Shown here: positions 1-7,617 of the stretch, one piece after another
Position numbering within the stretch: position 1 is the first letter of the stretch
Layout of the letters: the number at the start of each line of letters is the position of its first letter
Assembly (NCBI GenBank): GCA_963721335.1
Contig: CAVRIV010000008.1
Location: forward strand, 434,001 to 498,000
Direction: 5' to 3'
Source of the DNA: CAVXDY01 sp963721335
GTDB taxonomy: Bacteria; Actinomycetota; Thermoleophilia; Miltoncostaeales; Miltoncostaeaceae
DNA: 64,000 nt
The notes under the pieces: generated by a model
What the model was told of the DNA's origin: nothing
The model's database searches: none
The model's input: the letters and a program-made list of their open reading frames with translations, nothing else
Translations under genes and position numbers: made by a program

Positions 1-996
1 GAGATCGGTGACGGCGAGACCTCGGCGTCCGCCGTGCCCATGGCGTGCCTGGAGCGCATGGACCTCCTCGACTGCGTGGAGCAGGTCCACCGCGAGATCA
101 TCATCCACACCCGCCGGCACAGCCAGCGCCTGCGGTTCTTCGACTTCGCCACCTTCGACTACCGGCGCTTCTGCACCGACCTCTTCGAGCGCACGGGCGC
201 CGACTTCCTGCGGGCCCGAGTCACCGGGGCCGGGGACGGCGTCGTCCACACCACGGAGGGCAGCTTCGAGGCGCCCATCGTCATCGAGGCGGCGGGCTGG
301 CGCACGTCGGCCCCCAAGGGCCGCGCGGCCCGCCGGGCGCGCGCGCCGCGCAAGAGCTTCGGGGTCGAGGCGCGACAGCCCTACCGCGGCGACGGCCTGC
401 ACTTCTACGTGGGGCCGAGCAACGGCGGGCGGCGCTTCTACTGGATCTTCCCGGCGGGCGACCACGTGCGCGCGGGCCTCGCCACCTACACGGGCGACTC
501 CGCGCTGTCCCAGGACCTCGTGAACTTCCTCGACCGGCACGACCTGGGCCAGCCCGGCCACCAGCACGGCGGGTTCTTCACCTCGCGCATGATCGACCCG
601 ATCCGCGACGGCATGTTCGTGGTGGGCGACGCCGCGGGCCACTGCCTCCCCGTCTCGGGCGAGGGGATCCGGCCGGCGCTGGTCTTCGGCCAGCTCGCGG
701 GCCGCCTGGCCGAGCGGGTGCGGGTGGGCGAGCTGACCCTCGACCAGGCCCTCTCCCGGTACCGCGGGTACGTCCTCTCGCGACGCCACGGCTACCGGTT
801 CCTGGACCGGCTGCAGAGCATCCTCAACTGGCTGCCCGACCCCCTGTTCGCCCTCTTCGCGCGCACGATCGGGAGCCGGAAGGTCCTGCCCTGGGCGGTG
901 GACCGCTACTGGCGGGTCGCCGACCCCGACCTGCTGACCCCCGTGCCCAGCGCGGAGCCCATCCCCATGGTTGCGGGAATCCCGATCGGGATGTGA
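1..996 (+). CDS. FAD-dependent oxidoreductase, geranylgeranyl-reductase family (5' truncated)
   Basis: The reading frame is open to the left edge, so the N-terminal Rossmann motif is missing. What remains starts at GDGETSASAVPM, a signature of geranylgeranyl reductase-type flavoenzymes. Near codons 205-222 it has VVGDAAGHCLPVSGEGI, the second FAD-contacting GD motif of the family. The C-terminal 100 residues are helical and basic, as expected for lipid-substrate enzymes. Family members reduce isoprenoid double bonds or act as halogenase or monooxygenase relatives, so the substrate cannot be told from this piece. The last codons and stop form one arm of an inverted repeat described separately. 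Confidence 0.85.
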   Translation, partial: EIGDGETSASAVPMACLERMDLLDCVEQVHREIIIHTRRHSQRLRFFDFATFDYRRFCTDLFERTGADFLRARVTGAGDGVVHTTEGSFEAPIVIEAAGWRTSAPKGRAARRARAPRKSFGVEARQPYRGDGLHFYVGPSNGGRRFYWIFPAGDHVRAGLATYTGDSALSQDLVNFLDRHDLGQPGHQHGGFFTSRMIDPIRDGMFVVGDAAGHCLPVSGEGIRPALVFGQLAGRLAERVRVGELTLDQALSRYRGYVLSRRHGYRFLDRLQSILNWLPDPLFALFARTIGSRKVLPWAVDRYWRVADPDLLTPVPSAEPIPMVAGIPIGM

Positions 997-1079
997 GAAG
1001 CCGCTCCTGGGGGGCGGGACGCAGCGGCGCCCCCCGGCGCCCGTGGATCCATGCTGCTCTCCCCACATCCCGATCGGGA
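980..1079. repeat. Nested inverted repeat at the 3' end of the FAD reductase
   Basis: The 16-nt sequence TCCCGATCGGGATGTG (980-995) recurs as an exact reverse complement at 1064-1079. Each copy also carries the self-complementary core TCCCGATCGGGA. Inside lies a second perfect stem, GGGGGGCG (1009-1016) and CGCCCCCC (1028-1035), with an 11-nt loop. The left arm overlaps the last codons and stop of the reductase. It could act as a terminator or mRNA 3' end structure, or be the remnant of a small mobile element. No T-run follows it. Confidence 0.7.
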
Positions 1080-1100
1080 ACGGCATCCGTACGTGTCGCC

Positions 1101-1497
1101 GTGATCGCGGCCTCTGGCTCTGCTCGCGCCGCTGGCGGGATGCGGGAGCGGGCAGCCGCCCAGGGTGCCCGAGGCACAGCGCGAGGCGATCGAGAGGGCG
1201 TTCGCGCACGACGCCCAGCGACTCTCGCTGCCGGGCGCAGGGTGCTTCAACGTCACGCGGCCGGTCACCCCGGAGACGCGCCGGACGTACGCGCTCCTCG
1301 TGCGCGTGGCCCGGGAGGACCCGGAGGCCGTCATCCCGAACGAGGACGCGCGCGGGGTGAGCCCCACCATCCGGCAGGCGCTGGCCCGGCGTGCCCGCGT
1401 CATCGACGTCTGCCTCTCCCGCTACCCGGAGGCGGACCGGGGCTGGGCCGACCTGTCGCGGGGGATGTGGTCCGCGCTCGCCGAGATGGAGGGCTGA
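1101..1497 (+). CDS. Small putative lipoprotein (likely one-base frameshift near the start)
   Basis: I do not recognise the family. The frame ending at 1497 encodes a hydrophobic run and lipobox LLAPLAGC (cysteine codon 1141-1143), followed by about 115 mostly charged, helical residues with two further cysteines. No ATG, GTG or TTG lies upstream of the lipobox in that frame; a TGA is at 1102. A GTG at 1101 in another frame, followed by one extra base near 1113, would give MIAALALLAPLAGCGSG, a normal lipoprotein signal. The length 1101-1497 is a multiple of three plus one, as in other frameshifted genes here. If the upstream part is disregarded, the safe start is GTG 1165. Confidence 0.5.
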
Positions 1498-1626
1498 GCT
1501 CGGGACTAGGGTTCACGCGAAGGCAACCGTTGGGGGGTCGGCCCCATCCCCGAGGCACCCGAAGGCAGATCCGGGCCGGGCGCGAAACCGCTCCAGCTCA
1601 GCGCGCGCAGGGCGCTCATCACGCTG

Positions 1627-2661
1627 GTGGCCGCGGCGATCCTGCTCGTCGGCGCGATCGCGCTGATCGGCCACCTCTCCGACTACTCGCGGATCCTGGA
1701 CATCGCGGGGGAGGCGGACCTGCGCTGGCTGGCCGTGTGCGTGGGCGGCGAGATCCTGGCCTACGTGGGGTACATCCTGGCCTACCACGACCTGGCGCGC
1801 GCCCGGGGCGGGCCGCGGATGAGCTACTGGACGGTCTCCCGCGTGGTGGCGCTCGGGTTCGGCGCGACGGCCATCGGCTCCTCCCCCGGCGGGCTGGCGA
1901 TCGATTTCTGGGCCCTTCACCGCGCCGGGGCGCCGGTTCACGAGGCGGCGCGGCGCATCCTCGCTCTGAACACCCTTGAATGGGCGGTCCTGGGCGCCGC
2001 GGCCACCATCTCCTCCGCGCTCATCCTGGCCGGAGCCGGGGAGGCGCCGCTCGGCATGACGCTCGGCTGGCTCATCGCCGTGCCGCTCTGCGTCCTCGCC
2101 GCGGCGTGGGTGAGCGCCCCGCGGCGGGGCGAGCGCCTCAGCACCGTGCCCCCGCGGGTCGAGACCCCGCGCGGGCGCGGGCCGCGCGGCTGGTGGCGCT
2201 ACCTGAGGCGCGCCCTCCAGGTCGGCCTGGCCGACGCCATCGGCGGCGTGGTCTTCGTGCGCTGGCTGCTCGTGAACGCCCGCAGCCAGGTTCGCGGGCT
2301 CCTCGGCTACCCGATCTACTGGATCGGCCAGCTCACGGTGGTCTACGCCGCGCTCCGGGCCTTCGACGTCAACCTCGGGCTCGCCCCCCTCGTGGTCGCC
2401 TTCACCACCGGCTACGTCGCCACCGCCCTGCCCCTCCCCGCCGGGGGCGCGGGGGGCATCGAGGCGTCCCTGGCACTCACCCTGAGCGCGGTGGGCGTGC
2501 CGCTCGAGTCGGCCCTGCTGGCCGCGGTGACCTACCGCGTCGTCACCTTCTGGCTGCCGCTCATCCCGACCCTGGCCCTCCTGCCGACGATCCGGCAGCT
2601 CGACCACGACCTGCCGCGCACGCCCCGCGGTGAGCCGGAGCCGGCGATGGCGGCCGGGTGA
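1627..2661 (+). CDS. YbhN/UPF0104-family integral membrane protein (LPG synthase TM-domain-like)
   Basis: A polytopic membrane protein of about 344 residues with seven or eight hydrophobic segments, matching the flippase-like domain of lysylphosphatidylglycerol synthases (UPF0104/YbhN). Typical features are the GATAIGSSPGG stretch around residue 78 and LPLPAGGAGGIEASLA around residue 277. It lacks the soluble aminoacyl-transferase domain, so it is a stand-alone membrane unit. GTG 1627 removes the basic stretch SARRAL that precedes the first membrane helix; the frame is open back to a TAG at 1507. A TTG at 1530 with one extra G in the following G-run would restore a longer N-terminus. A -10-like TAGGGT lies at 1507-1512. 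Confidence 0.75.
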   Translation: MAAAILLVGAIALIGHLSDYSRILDIAGEADLRWLAVCVGGEILAYVGYILAYHDLARARGGPRMSYWTVSRVVALGFGATAIGSSPGGLAIDFWALHRAGAPVHEAARRILALNTLEWAVLGAAATISSALILAGAGEAPLGMTLGWLIAVPLCVLAAAWVSAPRRGERLSTVPPRVETPRGRGPRGWWRYLRRALQVGLADAIGGVVFVRWLLVNARSQVRGLLGYPIYWIGQLTVVYAALRAFDVNLGLAPLVVAFTTGYVATALPLPAGGAGGIEASLALTLSAVGVPLESALLAAVTYRVVTFWLPLIPTLALLPTIRQLDHDLPRTPRGEPEPAMAAG

Positions 2662-2693
2662 GCGCCCGGGCGGGGGCCGCCGAGGGGGCTGGC

Positions 2694-2699
2694 TATACT
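2694..2699 (+). promoter_or_regulatory. dapA -10 box, leaderless start
   Basis: TATACT ends six bases before the GTG at 2706, so transcription would begin at or beside the start codon. Confidence 0.6.
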
Positions 2700-2705
2700 C
2701 GCCCC

Positions 2706-3584
2706 GTGTTCGGCGCCATCCTGACCGCGATGGTCACGCCCTTCGACGCGGACCTGCGCGTCGATGAGGCCGCCGCCTCCGCCCTGGCCCGCCACCTGGT
2801 GGAGCACGGCTCCGACGGCCTGGTGATGGCCGGGACCACGGGCGAGGCGTCGACCCTGACCGACGAGGAGAAGCTCGCCCTCTACCGGCTGGCCATCCGG
2901 GAGGTGGGCGGCGGCGCGAGCGTCGTGGCCGGCACCGGGAGCAACGACACGGCCCACTCGGTGCACCTCACGCGCCTGGCCGCCGAGGCCGGCGCCGACG
3001 CGTGCCTGGTGGTCACGCCCTACTACAACCGGCCGCCGCGGGCCGGGATCGTGGGGCACGTCGCCGCCATCGCCGAGGTCGGCCTGCCGGTGATCCTCTA
3101 CAACATCCCCAGCCGGAGCGGCGTGAACCTGGAGCCCGACCTCATCGCCGAGCTGGGCCAGATCGAGCACGTCGTCGCGGTGAAGCAGGCGAACCCGGAC
3201 CTCGGCGAGCTGCGGGCCGTGGTCGGCGGGTCCGGCCTCGCCGTCTACGCGGGCAACGACGACATGCTGCTGCCGGTGGTGGAGCTGGGCGGCGCCGGCG
3301 TCATCTCGGTGGCCTCGCACCTGGTGGGCGAGGAGATGGCCGCGGTGATGGAGGCGGGCGTCCGCGGCGACCTGGACGAGGCGCGCCGCCGGGACGGCGC
3401 CCTGGCCGACCTCTACGCCGGGCTCTTCGTCACCACCAGCCCCATTCTCATCAAGGCGGCGCTCGAGATGACGGGCCTCATCCCGTCGGGCCGGCTCCGC
3501 CTCCCCCTGATCGACGCGACGCCCGTGCAGCGGGAGATCCTGCGCACGGTGCTCGAGCGGCAGGGCATTCTGTCGCGGGCCTGA
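2706..3584 (+). CDS. dapA: 4-hydroxy-tetrahydrodipicolinate synthase
   Basis: Condenses pyruvate with aspartate semialdehyde in lysine and diaminopimelate biosynthesis, in the cytoplasm. The 292 residues form the usual TIM-barrel. Visible motifs are TGEAST (substrate-binding TT region, here GTTGEAST), PYYNRPP with the conserved tyrosine, YNIPSRSG, and VAVKQAN with the Schiff-base lysine near residue 159. GTG 2706 is chosen because it gives the family N-terminus FGAILTAMVTPF and because a TATACT -10 lies just upstream. A longer in-frame start at 2658 would add unconserved residues. It is followed by rnj after 26 bases. The dap genes dapF and dapL-like lie 15 kb downstream. Confidence 0.95.
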   Translation: MFGAILTAMVTPFDADLRVDEAAASALARHLVEHGSDGLVMAGTTGEASTLTDEEKLALYRLAIREVGGGASVVAGTGSNDTAHSVHLTRLAAEAGADACLVVTPYYNRPPRAGIVGHVAAIAEVGLPVILYNIPSRSGVNLEPDLIAELGQIEHVVAVKQANPDLGELRAVVGGSGLAVYAGNDDMLLPVVELGGAGVISVASHLVGEEMAAVMEAGVRGDLDEARRRDGALADLYAGLFVTTSPILIKAALEMTGLIPSGRLRLPLIDATPVQREILRTVLERQGILSRA

Positions 3585-3610
3585 CGCCCGCACCGATTCA
3601 GGAGGACGAA

Positions 3611-5311
3611 TTGGCTACGGCCACCCGCGGCGGCGTCCGCGTGATCCCGCTCGGCGGCGCCGGCGAGATCGGCAAGAACATGAACGTGATCGAGTACGAC
3701 GACCGGATGGTGGTCGTGGACTGCGGCATCACCTTCCCCAAGAACGACCAGATGGGCGTGGACATCGTGCTGCCCGACTTCAGCTACGTGGTGGAGCGGC
3801 GCGACAGGCTGGAGGCCGTGATCCTCACCCACGGCCACGAGGACCACATCGGCGCCGTCCCCTTCCTGCTGCGCGCGGTCGGCCAGGTGCCGGTCTACGG
3901 CCGGCGATTCACGCTGGCGCTGGTGCGCCCGAAGCTCGAGGAGCACCGGCTGCTGGACGGCGCCGAGCTGATCGAGGTGCCCCTCGGCCGCGCGATCCCG
4001 ATCGGCCCCTTCCAGGTGGAGTTCGTGCCGCTCACCCACAGCACCCCGGACTGCGCGGCGGTGGCGCTCACCTGCCCGGGCGGCACGGTGGTGCACACCG
4101 GGGACTTCGGCATCGAGTACGGCCCGGTCGGAGGGCTGCGAAGCGATCTGCCGGCCCTGGCCCGGCTGGGTGACCGCGGCGTCGACCTGCTGCTGGCCGA
4201 CTCCACGAACGCGGAGGAGGGCCCGCCGCCGTCGCCGCTGCCCACCCGCGACGTCCGGGACGAGCTGGCGCGCATCTTCGCCACCGCCAACGGCCGGGTG
4301 CTGGTGACGACCTTCTCCTCCCACATCCACCGGGTCCAGCAGGTGCTGGACGCCGCCTACGCCGACGGGCGGGGCGTCGCGCTGGTGGGCCGCTCGCTCA
4401 CGCGCAACGTCGGCATCGCGAGCAACCTGATCGACCCCGAGACCGGCCAGAGCTACCTCACCCCGCGCCCCGGCACGCTGGTGCGCCTGAAGGACCTGGA
4501 GACCCGCCCCCGCGACGAGCAGGTGCTCATCTGCACCGGCAGCCAGGGGGAGCCGATGGCCGCGCTCAGCCGCATCGCGCGCGGCGAGCACAACCACGTG
4601 CACCTCGAGCCCGACGACACGATCATCTACTCGTCGAGCACCGTCCCGGGGAACGAGCTGGCGGTGAACGAGATCGTCAACCGGCTGGTCCGGGCCGACG
4701 CGAACTACATCACGGAGCGGCAGAACCCCCGCGTCCACGTGTCCGGCCACGGCAGCGCCAGCGACCTGCTGCTGATGCTCTCGCTCCTGCGCCCGCGGCA
4801 CTTCGCGCCGATCCACGGCGAGGCGCGCCACCAGCGCGCGCACGCCGAGCTGGCGCAGGCGCTCGACATCTCGCCGGACCGGGTGCACGTCGTGGACAAC
4901 GGCGACGTCCTGGAGATCGCGAACGGCGGAGCGGGGATCGTGGACCGCGTGCACGCCGGCCTCACCTACGTCGATCAGGCCGGCGGCGGCGACATCACCG
5001 AGAGCGTCCTCCGGGACCGCCGCCACCTGGCGGACGACGGCCTGGTCATGATCATCGCGCGCGTCGACTCCTCCGACGGCACGACCGAGGGCGAGGTGGA
5101 GATCGTGACGCGGGGGTTCGGGTCGGAGGCGGACCTGGAGCTGAAGGAGGAGATCCGGATGGCGGTGGAGCGCAGCCTGGAGTCGTCGGCCGAGAAGCGC
5201 GTGACCGAGGTCGGGGTCCTCCAGCACCAGCTCCACGACGTCGTCGCCTCCCTGGTGCGCAAGCGCACCCAGCAGCGGCCGATGATCGTCCCGGTGGTGG
5301 TCGAGGTCTAA
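3611..5311 (+). CDS. rnj: Ribonuclease J
   Basis: A metallo-beta-lactamase/beta-CASP ribonuclease of 566 residues that processes and degrades mRNA and rRNA. The N-terminus has the family hallmark RVIPLGGAGEIGKN; the metal site is HGHEDHIG near residue 77; a further motif is HTGDF; CASP motifs include SGHGSASD and PIHGEARH. The C-terminal domain ends in the usual basic region. TTG 3611 is chosen because AGGAGG lies just before it (3600-3605) and it gives the conserved N-terminus. The dapA-rnj order is common in actinobacteria, where rnj was once misnamed a lactamase. The TAA stop shares two bases with the palindromic element that follows. Confidence 0.95.
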   Translation: MATATRGGVRVIPLGGAGEIGKNMNVIEYDDRMVVVDCGITFPKNDQMGVDIVLPDFSYVVERRDRLEAVILTHGHEDHIGAVPFLLRAVGQVPVYGRRFTLALVRPKLEEHRLLDGAELIEVPLGRAIPIGPFQVEFVPLTHSTPDCAAVALTCPGGTVVHTGDFGIEYGPVGGLRSDLPALARLGDRGVDLLLADSTNAEEGPPPSPLPTRDVRDELARIFATANGRVLVTTFSSHIHRVQQVLDAAYADGRGVALVGRSLTRNVGIASNLIDPETGQSYLTPRPGTLVRLKDLETRPRDEQVLICTGSQGEPMAALSRIARGEHNHVHLEPDDTIIYSSSTVPGNELAVNEIVNRLVRADANYITERQNPRVHVSGHGSASDLLLMLSLLRPRHFAPIHGEARHQRAHAELAQALDISPDRVHVVDNGDVLEIANGGAGIVDRVHAGLTYVDQAGGGDITESVLRDRRHLADDGLVMIIARVDSSDGTTEGEVEIVTRGFGSEADLELKEEIRMAVERSLESSAEKRVTEVGVLQHQLHDVVASLVRKRTQQRPMIVPVVVEV

Positions 5312-5471
5312 GTGTCCTGAGTCGCTAATTACGTGGCAGTTCCCGGCTGCATCTCATCGCGATACAGCGTCCTCGACCCCCACAATATTCCCGATATTGC
5401 GGGGGTCTGCGTCCTTGTCTCGCTGGAGATTCGCTCGGGAACTGCATACGAACTAGCGACTCACGACACTT
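5310..5471. repeat. 162-bp palindromic element, MITE-like
   Basis: The whole region between rnj and the DUF1801 gene is a near-perfect inverted repeat. The outer 21 bases on the left, beginning AAGTGTCCTGAGTCGC, match the reverse complement of the right end at 19 of 21 positions. Inner blocks GCAGTTCCCG and GACCCCC(A/G)CAATAT also pair, leaving only a short apical loop near 5389-5393. There is no coding capacity. The element forms the last two bases of the rnj stop codon. It is richer in A and T than its surroundings. It may be a non-autonomous transposable element (terminal repeats, no transposase) and could also serve as a bidirectional terminator between convergent genes. Confidence 0.8.
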
Positions 5472-5495
5472 GGCCCCGGACGACCCGTCGAGGAG

Positions 5496-5936
5496 CTACG
5501 GGACCCAGCCGGGCAGCTCCGACGCCTGCCTGATCCAGCTCGCCACGAGCTCCTCGTCGAGCTCGTCGTCCTCGTGGATGTCGAGGTAGCGCGTGTCCTT
5601 GTTCTTGGACTCGCCGGGGGGGAGTGGACGCAGCGACGTGCCGCGGAAGAACGCCACCTTGACGTACTTCGTGAAGCAATGGAAGCTGAGGAACCAGCCC
5701 TGGCCCTCGATGCCATAGAAGGGCGAGTTCCACCTCACGGCCTTGCGCACGTCGGGCACGGTGCGCACGATGAGCGCGTCGAGCCGGCGCCCGACGTCGC
5801 GCTTCCAGCCCGGCATGGCCGCGATGTAGGCCTGCACGGGAGCGTCGCCGTCGGCCTTCGCGATCTGAGGGTTGCCGCCTGCGAGGAGGACCGGCGCCCC
5901 TTTGCGCTTGGTCGCGGCGGGTTCCTCCTTGGTCAT
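5496..5936 (-). CDS. DUF1801 (YdhG-like) domain protein
   Basis: A 146-residue cytoplasmic protein. After a lysine-rich leader come features of the DUF1801/YdhG fold: VQAYIAAMPGWKRDVGRRLD, then VRKAVRWNSPFYG, then a block of aromatic residues. The function of the family is not established; members are often found in stress or iron-related contexts. ATG 5936 overlaps the stop of the upstream DDN-family gene as ATGA, so the two are translationally coupled. Last gene of the four-gene minus-strand operon that starts with sod. Confidence 0.8.
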   Translation of the reverse strand: MTKEEPAATKRKGAPVLLAGGNPQIAKADGDAPVQAYIAAMPGWKRDVGRRLDALIVRTVPDVRKAVRWNSPFYGIEGQGWFLSFHCFTKYVKVAFFRGTSLRPLPPGESKNKDTRYLDIHEDDELDEELVASWIRQASELPGWVP

Positions 5937-6394
5937 GGGGGCCCCTCGCGGCCGGGGCCGATGCGGAAGACGGGGTGGTCGGGCGCGATGCGGCGCAGGT
6001 CCTCGTCGGGGGAGTCCGGGCCGACGCCTCCGAAGAACACTCCCGTCTCCCACTTCCATCGCTCGAGGTAGGCGCGCAGCAGCGGCGGCTTCTCGTCGTC
6101 GCTGAGCTCGGTCGCGGTGAAGCGCTCGGCCCGGCGACCCAGGAGCAGCCGCCCCTCCCCGGCGGCGCGCATGTTGCGCACCCACTGGCCGTGTCCGCGG
6201 GGCGACACGAGGTACCTGACCCCGTTGACCGTGAGGGGATTGACCGGGTTGCGCCGCGGCTCGCCGGATCTGCGCCCGCGCACCTCGAGGACCCGGGAGC
6301 CCCAGACGCTGATCCCGGCGCGGGTCAGGGCGGCCACGATGCGGTTGAAGACGTTGGTGGTGACCCAGCCGGGACGCTGGTAGCGCTCGCTCAT
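5933..6394 (-). CDS. F420-binding deazaflavin-dependent nitroreductase (DDN family)
   Basis: About 153 residues of split-barrel flavin/F420-binding fold. Diagnostic parts are NPLTVNGVRYLVSPRGH, then QWVRNMRAAGEGRLLLGRR, typical of the actinobacterial DDN family, which uses reduced coenzyme F420 to reduce quinones and nitro compounds. Start and stop both overlap neighbours by four bases (ATGA), which ties it to DUF3052 and DUF1801. An F420:NADP oxidoreductase at 60952-61623 supports F420 use in this organism. The physiological substrate is unknown; a role in redox or nitrosative stress next to sod is an inference. Confidence 0.85.
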   Translation of the reverse strand: MSERYQRPGWVTTNVFNRIVAALTRAGISVWGSRVLEVRGRRSGEPRRNPVNPLTVNGVRYLVSPRGHGQWVRNMRAAGEGRLLLGRRAERFTATELSDDEKPPLLRAYLERWKWETGVFFGGVGPDSPDEDLRRIAPDHPVFRIGPGREGPP

Positions 6395-6849
6395 CGCGTC
6401 TCCTGACGCCGGCGGGCCGTGCGGGCCGGGCGGTCCCTCACCCTCACCACCAGCCGCAACCCCGACCAGGTCGCGTCGATGGCGCAGACCTTGTTGTCGA
6501 CCAGGCCGGCGGCCAGGCCCATCTCGCGGATCACGTCCTCCGTGATGTCCGTCGGCACGCCCGACGCGCGCTTGGGCCACGCCACCCACAGGCCCCCGTC
6601 GGCGCGCATGGCGGCCTGGGCGCCCGGCAGGCGGCGGGCCAGGTCGGCGCGCCGCTCCGCGAAGAGCACGATCACGTCCACCGCGCCGGTCAGCCGCCGG
6701 GAGAGCCGGACCCCGTCCGGCAGCTCTCCCAGCAGGGCCTCGGCGCTCGGCGGCGCTCCGGAGAGGACCACCCGGGCGCCGGCCCGGATCCCGAGCTTGC
6801 GAGGGAGGGGGGTTCCCGAGTATCCGGCCGCCGCCGGCGAGCCCGTCAG
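6391..6849 (-). CDS. DUF3052 family protein, probable CTG start
   Basis: About 152 residues of the actinobacterial DUF3052 family; function unknown. The conserved N-terminal block AGYSGTPLPRKLGIRAGARV lies upstream of the first ordinary start codon (GTG 6771). Between that block and the in-frame TGA of sod (6853-6855) there is no ATG, GTG or TTG. The only plausible initiator is CTG at 6849-6847, three bases after the sod stop. The core motifs DVIVLFAE and GLWVAWPKR, shared by the family, are intact. The gene ends in an ATGA overlap with the DDN gene, so it is the second gene of the sod operon. Confidence 0.75.
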   Translation of the reverse strand: MTGSPAAAGYSGTPLPRKLGIRAGARVVLSGAPPSAEALLGELPDGVRLSRRLTGAVDVIVLFAERRADLARRLPGAQAAMRADGGLWVAWPKRASGVPTDITEDVIREMGLAAGLVDNKVCAIDATWSGLRLVVRVRDRPARTARRRQETR

Positions 6850-6852
6850 CGG

Positions 6853-7464
6853 TCAGAGGACGTCGGCGATCCGCTGCCACTTGGCGCTGACGTCCGCCCA
6901 GTCGATGTTGGCGACGAACGCGTCGATGTACTTCGGGCGCGCCGTCGAGAAGTCCCGGATGTAGGAGTGCTCGTAGACGTCGAGCGCCAGGATCGGCGTG
7001 GCGTTCCACACCGGGAAGGTGTCCTGGGCGTCGCCGATGTACACGTCGAGCTTGGCCCAGTCCCAGTCCCAGGCCACCCACGCCCATCCGCGCGCGGCCA
7101 TGCCGCCGGCGCGAAGCTCGGTGAGCAGATCGTCGTGGCCGCCGAAGTCCTTCTCGACCTGCGCCGCGAGGGCGTCGGACGGAGAGCCGCCGCCGCCGAG
7201 GTTCTGGAAGTAGACCTCGTGGTTCTTGATGCCCCCGATGGCGAAGGTGATCGCGCTGCGGAAGCCCCGGTAGTCCGAGTAGATCTGGTTGGCGGCGCTC
7301 CGGTCGGCGCCGTGCAGCTTCTCCTGGATCTCGTTGTACTTCTTGACGTATCCCTCGTAGAGGGCCCAGTGGGCCTCCACGGACTCGGCTGAGATCCCGT
7401 CGAGCTTCAGGATCTTGTCCGGCTTCGCGATCGCCGAGACCTGGTGCGGATCTCCGTGGTGCAC
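6853..7464 (-). CDS. sod: Superoxide dismutase, Fe/Mn family (divergent)
   Basis: A 203-residue protein of the iron/manganese superoxide dismutase fold, which converts superoxide to oxygen and hydrogen peroxide. The four expected metal ligands can be placed: histidine in VEAHWALYEGYV, histidine in GGIKNHEVYFQNLGGGG, and aspartate and histidine in ALDVYEHSYIRDF. The C-terminal PKYIDAFVANIDW segment is standard. The N-terminus is unusual: the common PYAYDALEP opening is replaced by KILKLDGISAESVEAH. GTG 7464 has a GAGGAGGA ribosome site seven bases upstream. A -10 box TAGGAT lies at 7524-7519. First gene of a four-gene operon, divergent from ftsK. Confidence 0.88.
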   Translation of the reverse strand: MHHGDPHQVSAIAKPDKILKLDGISAESVEAHWALYEGYVKKYNEIQEKLHGADRSAANQIYSDYRGFRSAITFAIGGIKNHEVYFQNLGGGGSPSDALAAQVEKDFGGHDDLLTELRAGGMAARGWAWVAWDWDWAKLDVYIGDAQDTFPVWNATPILALDVYEHSYIRDFSTARPKYIDAFVANIDWADVSAKWQRIADVL

Positions 7465-7518
7465 GGGAAGTCCTCCTCGTGGAGCGGCTCGGGCTTGGGC
7501 GAGCCCGGGAACGGCCCG

Positions 7519-7524
7519 ATCCTA
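7519..7524 (-). promoter_or_regulatory. sod operon -10 box
   Basis: Minus-strand TAGGAT about 55 bases upstream of the sod GTG, which leaves a leader of roughly 48 bases that contains the GAGGAGGA ribosome site. The region 7480-7505 also carries a CGGGCT/AGCCCG hairpin inside that leader. Confidence 0.45.
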
Positions 7525-7617
7525 GCCCGGCAGGAACCGGGGTGCCCGCGGCCAACACCCCTCGGGCGGGCTCTGCCCGCTCCCCGTGCATCCAGGAGGT
7601 GGAGGATCGGAACCCAC

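Noticed and set aside
3002..3610. In-frame upstream extension of rnj through dapA
   Set aside because: It reads dapA in the wrong frame, and TTG 3611 has an AGGAGG site and the conserved RNase J N-terminus.
3413..5236. 607-codon minus-strand frame opposite rnj
   Set aside because: Shadow of rnj; composition is unlike real proteins of the window.
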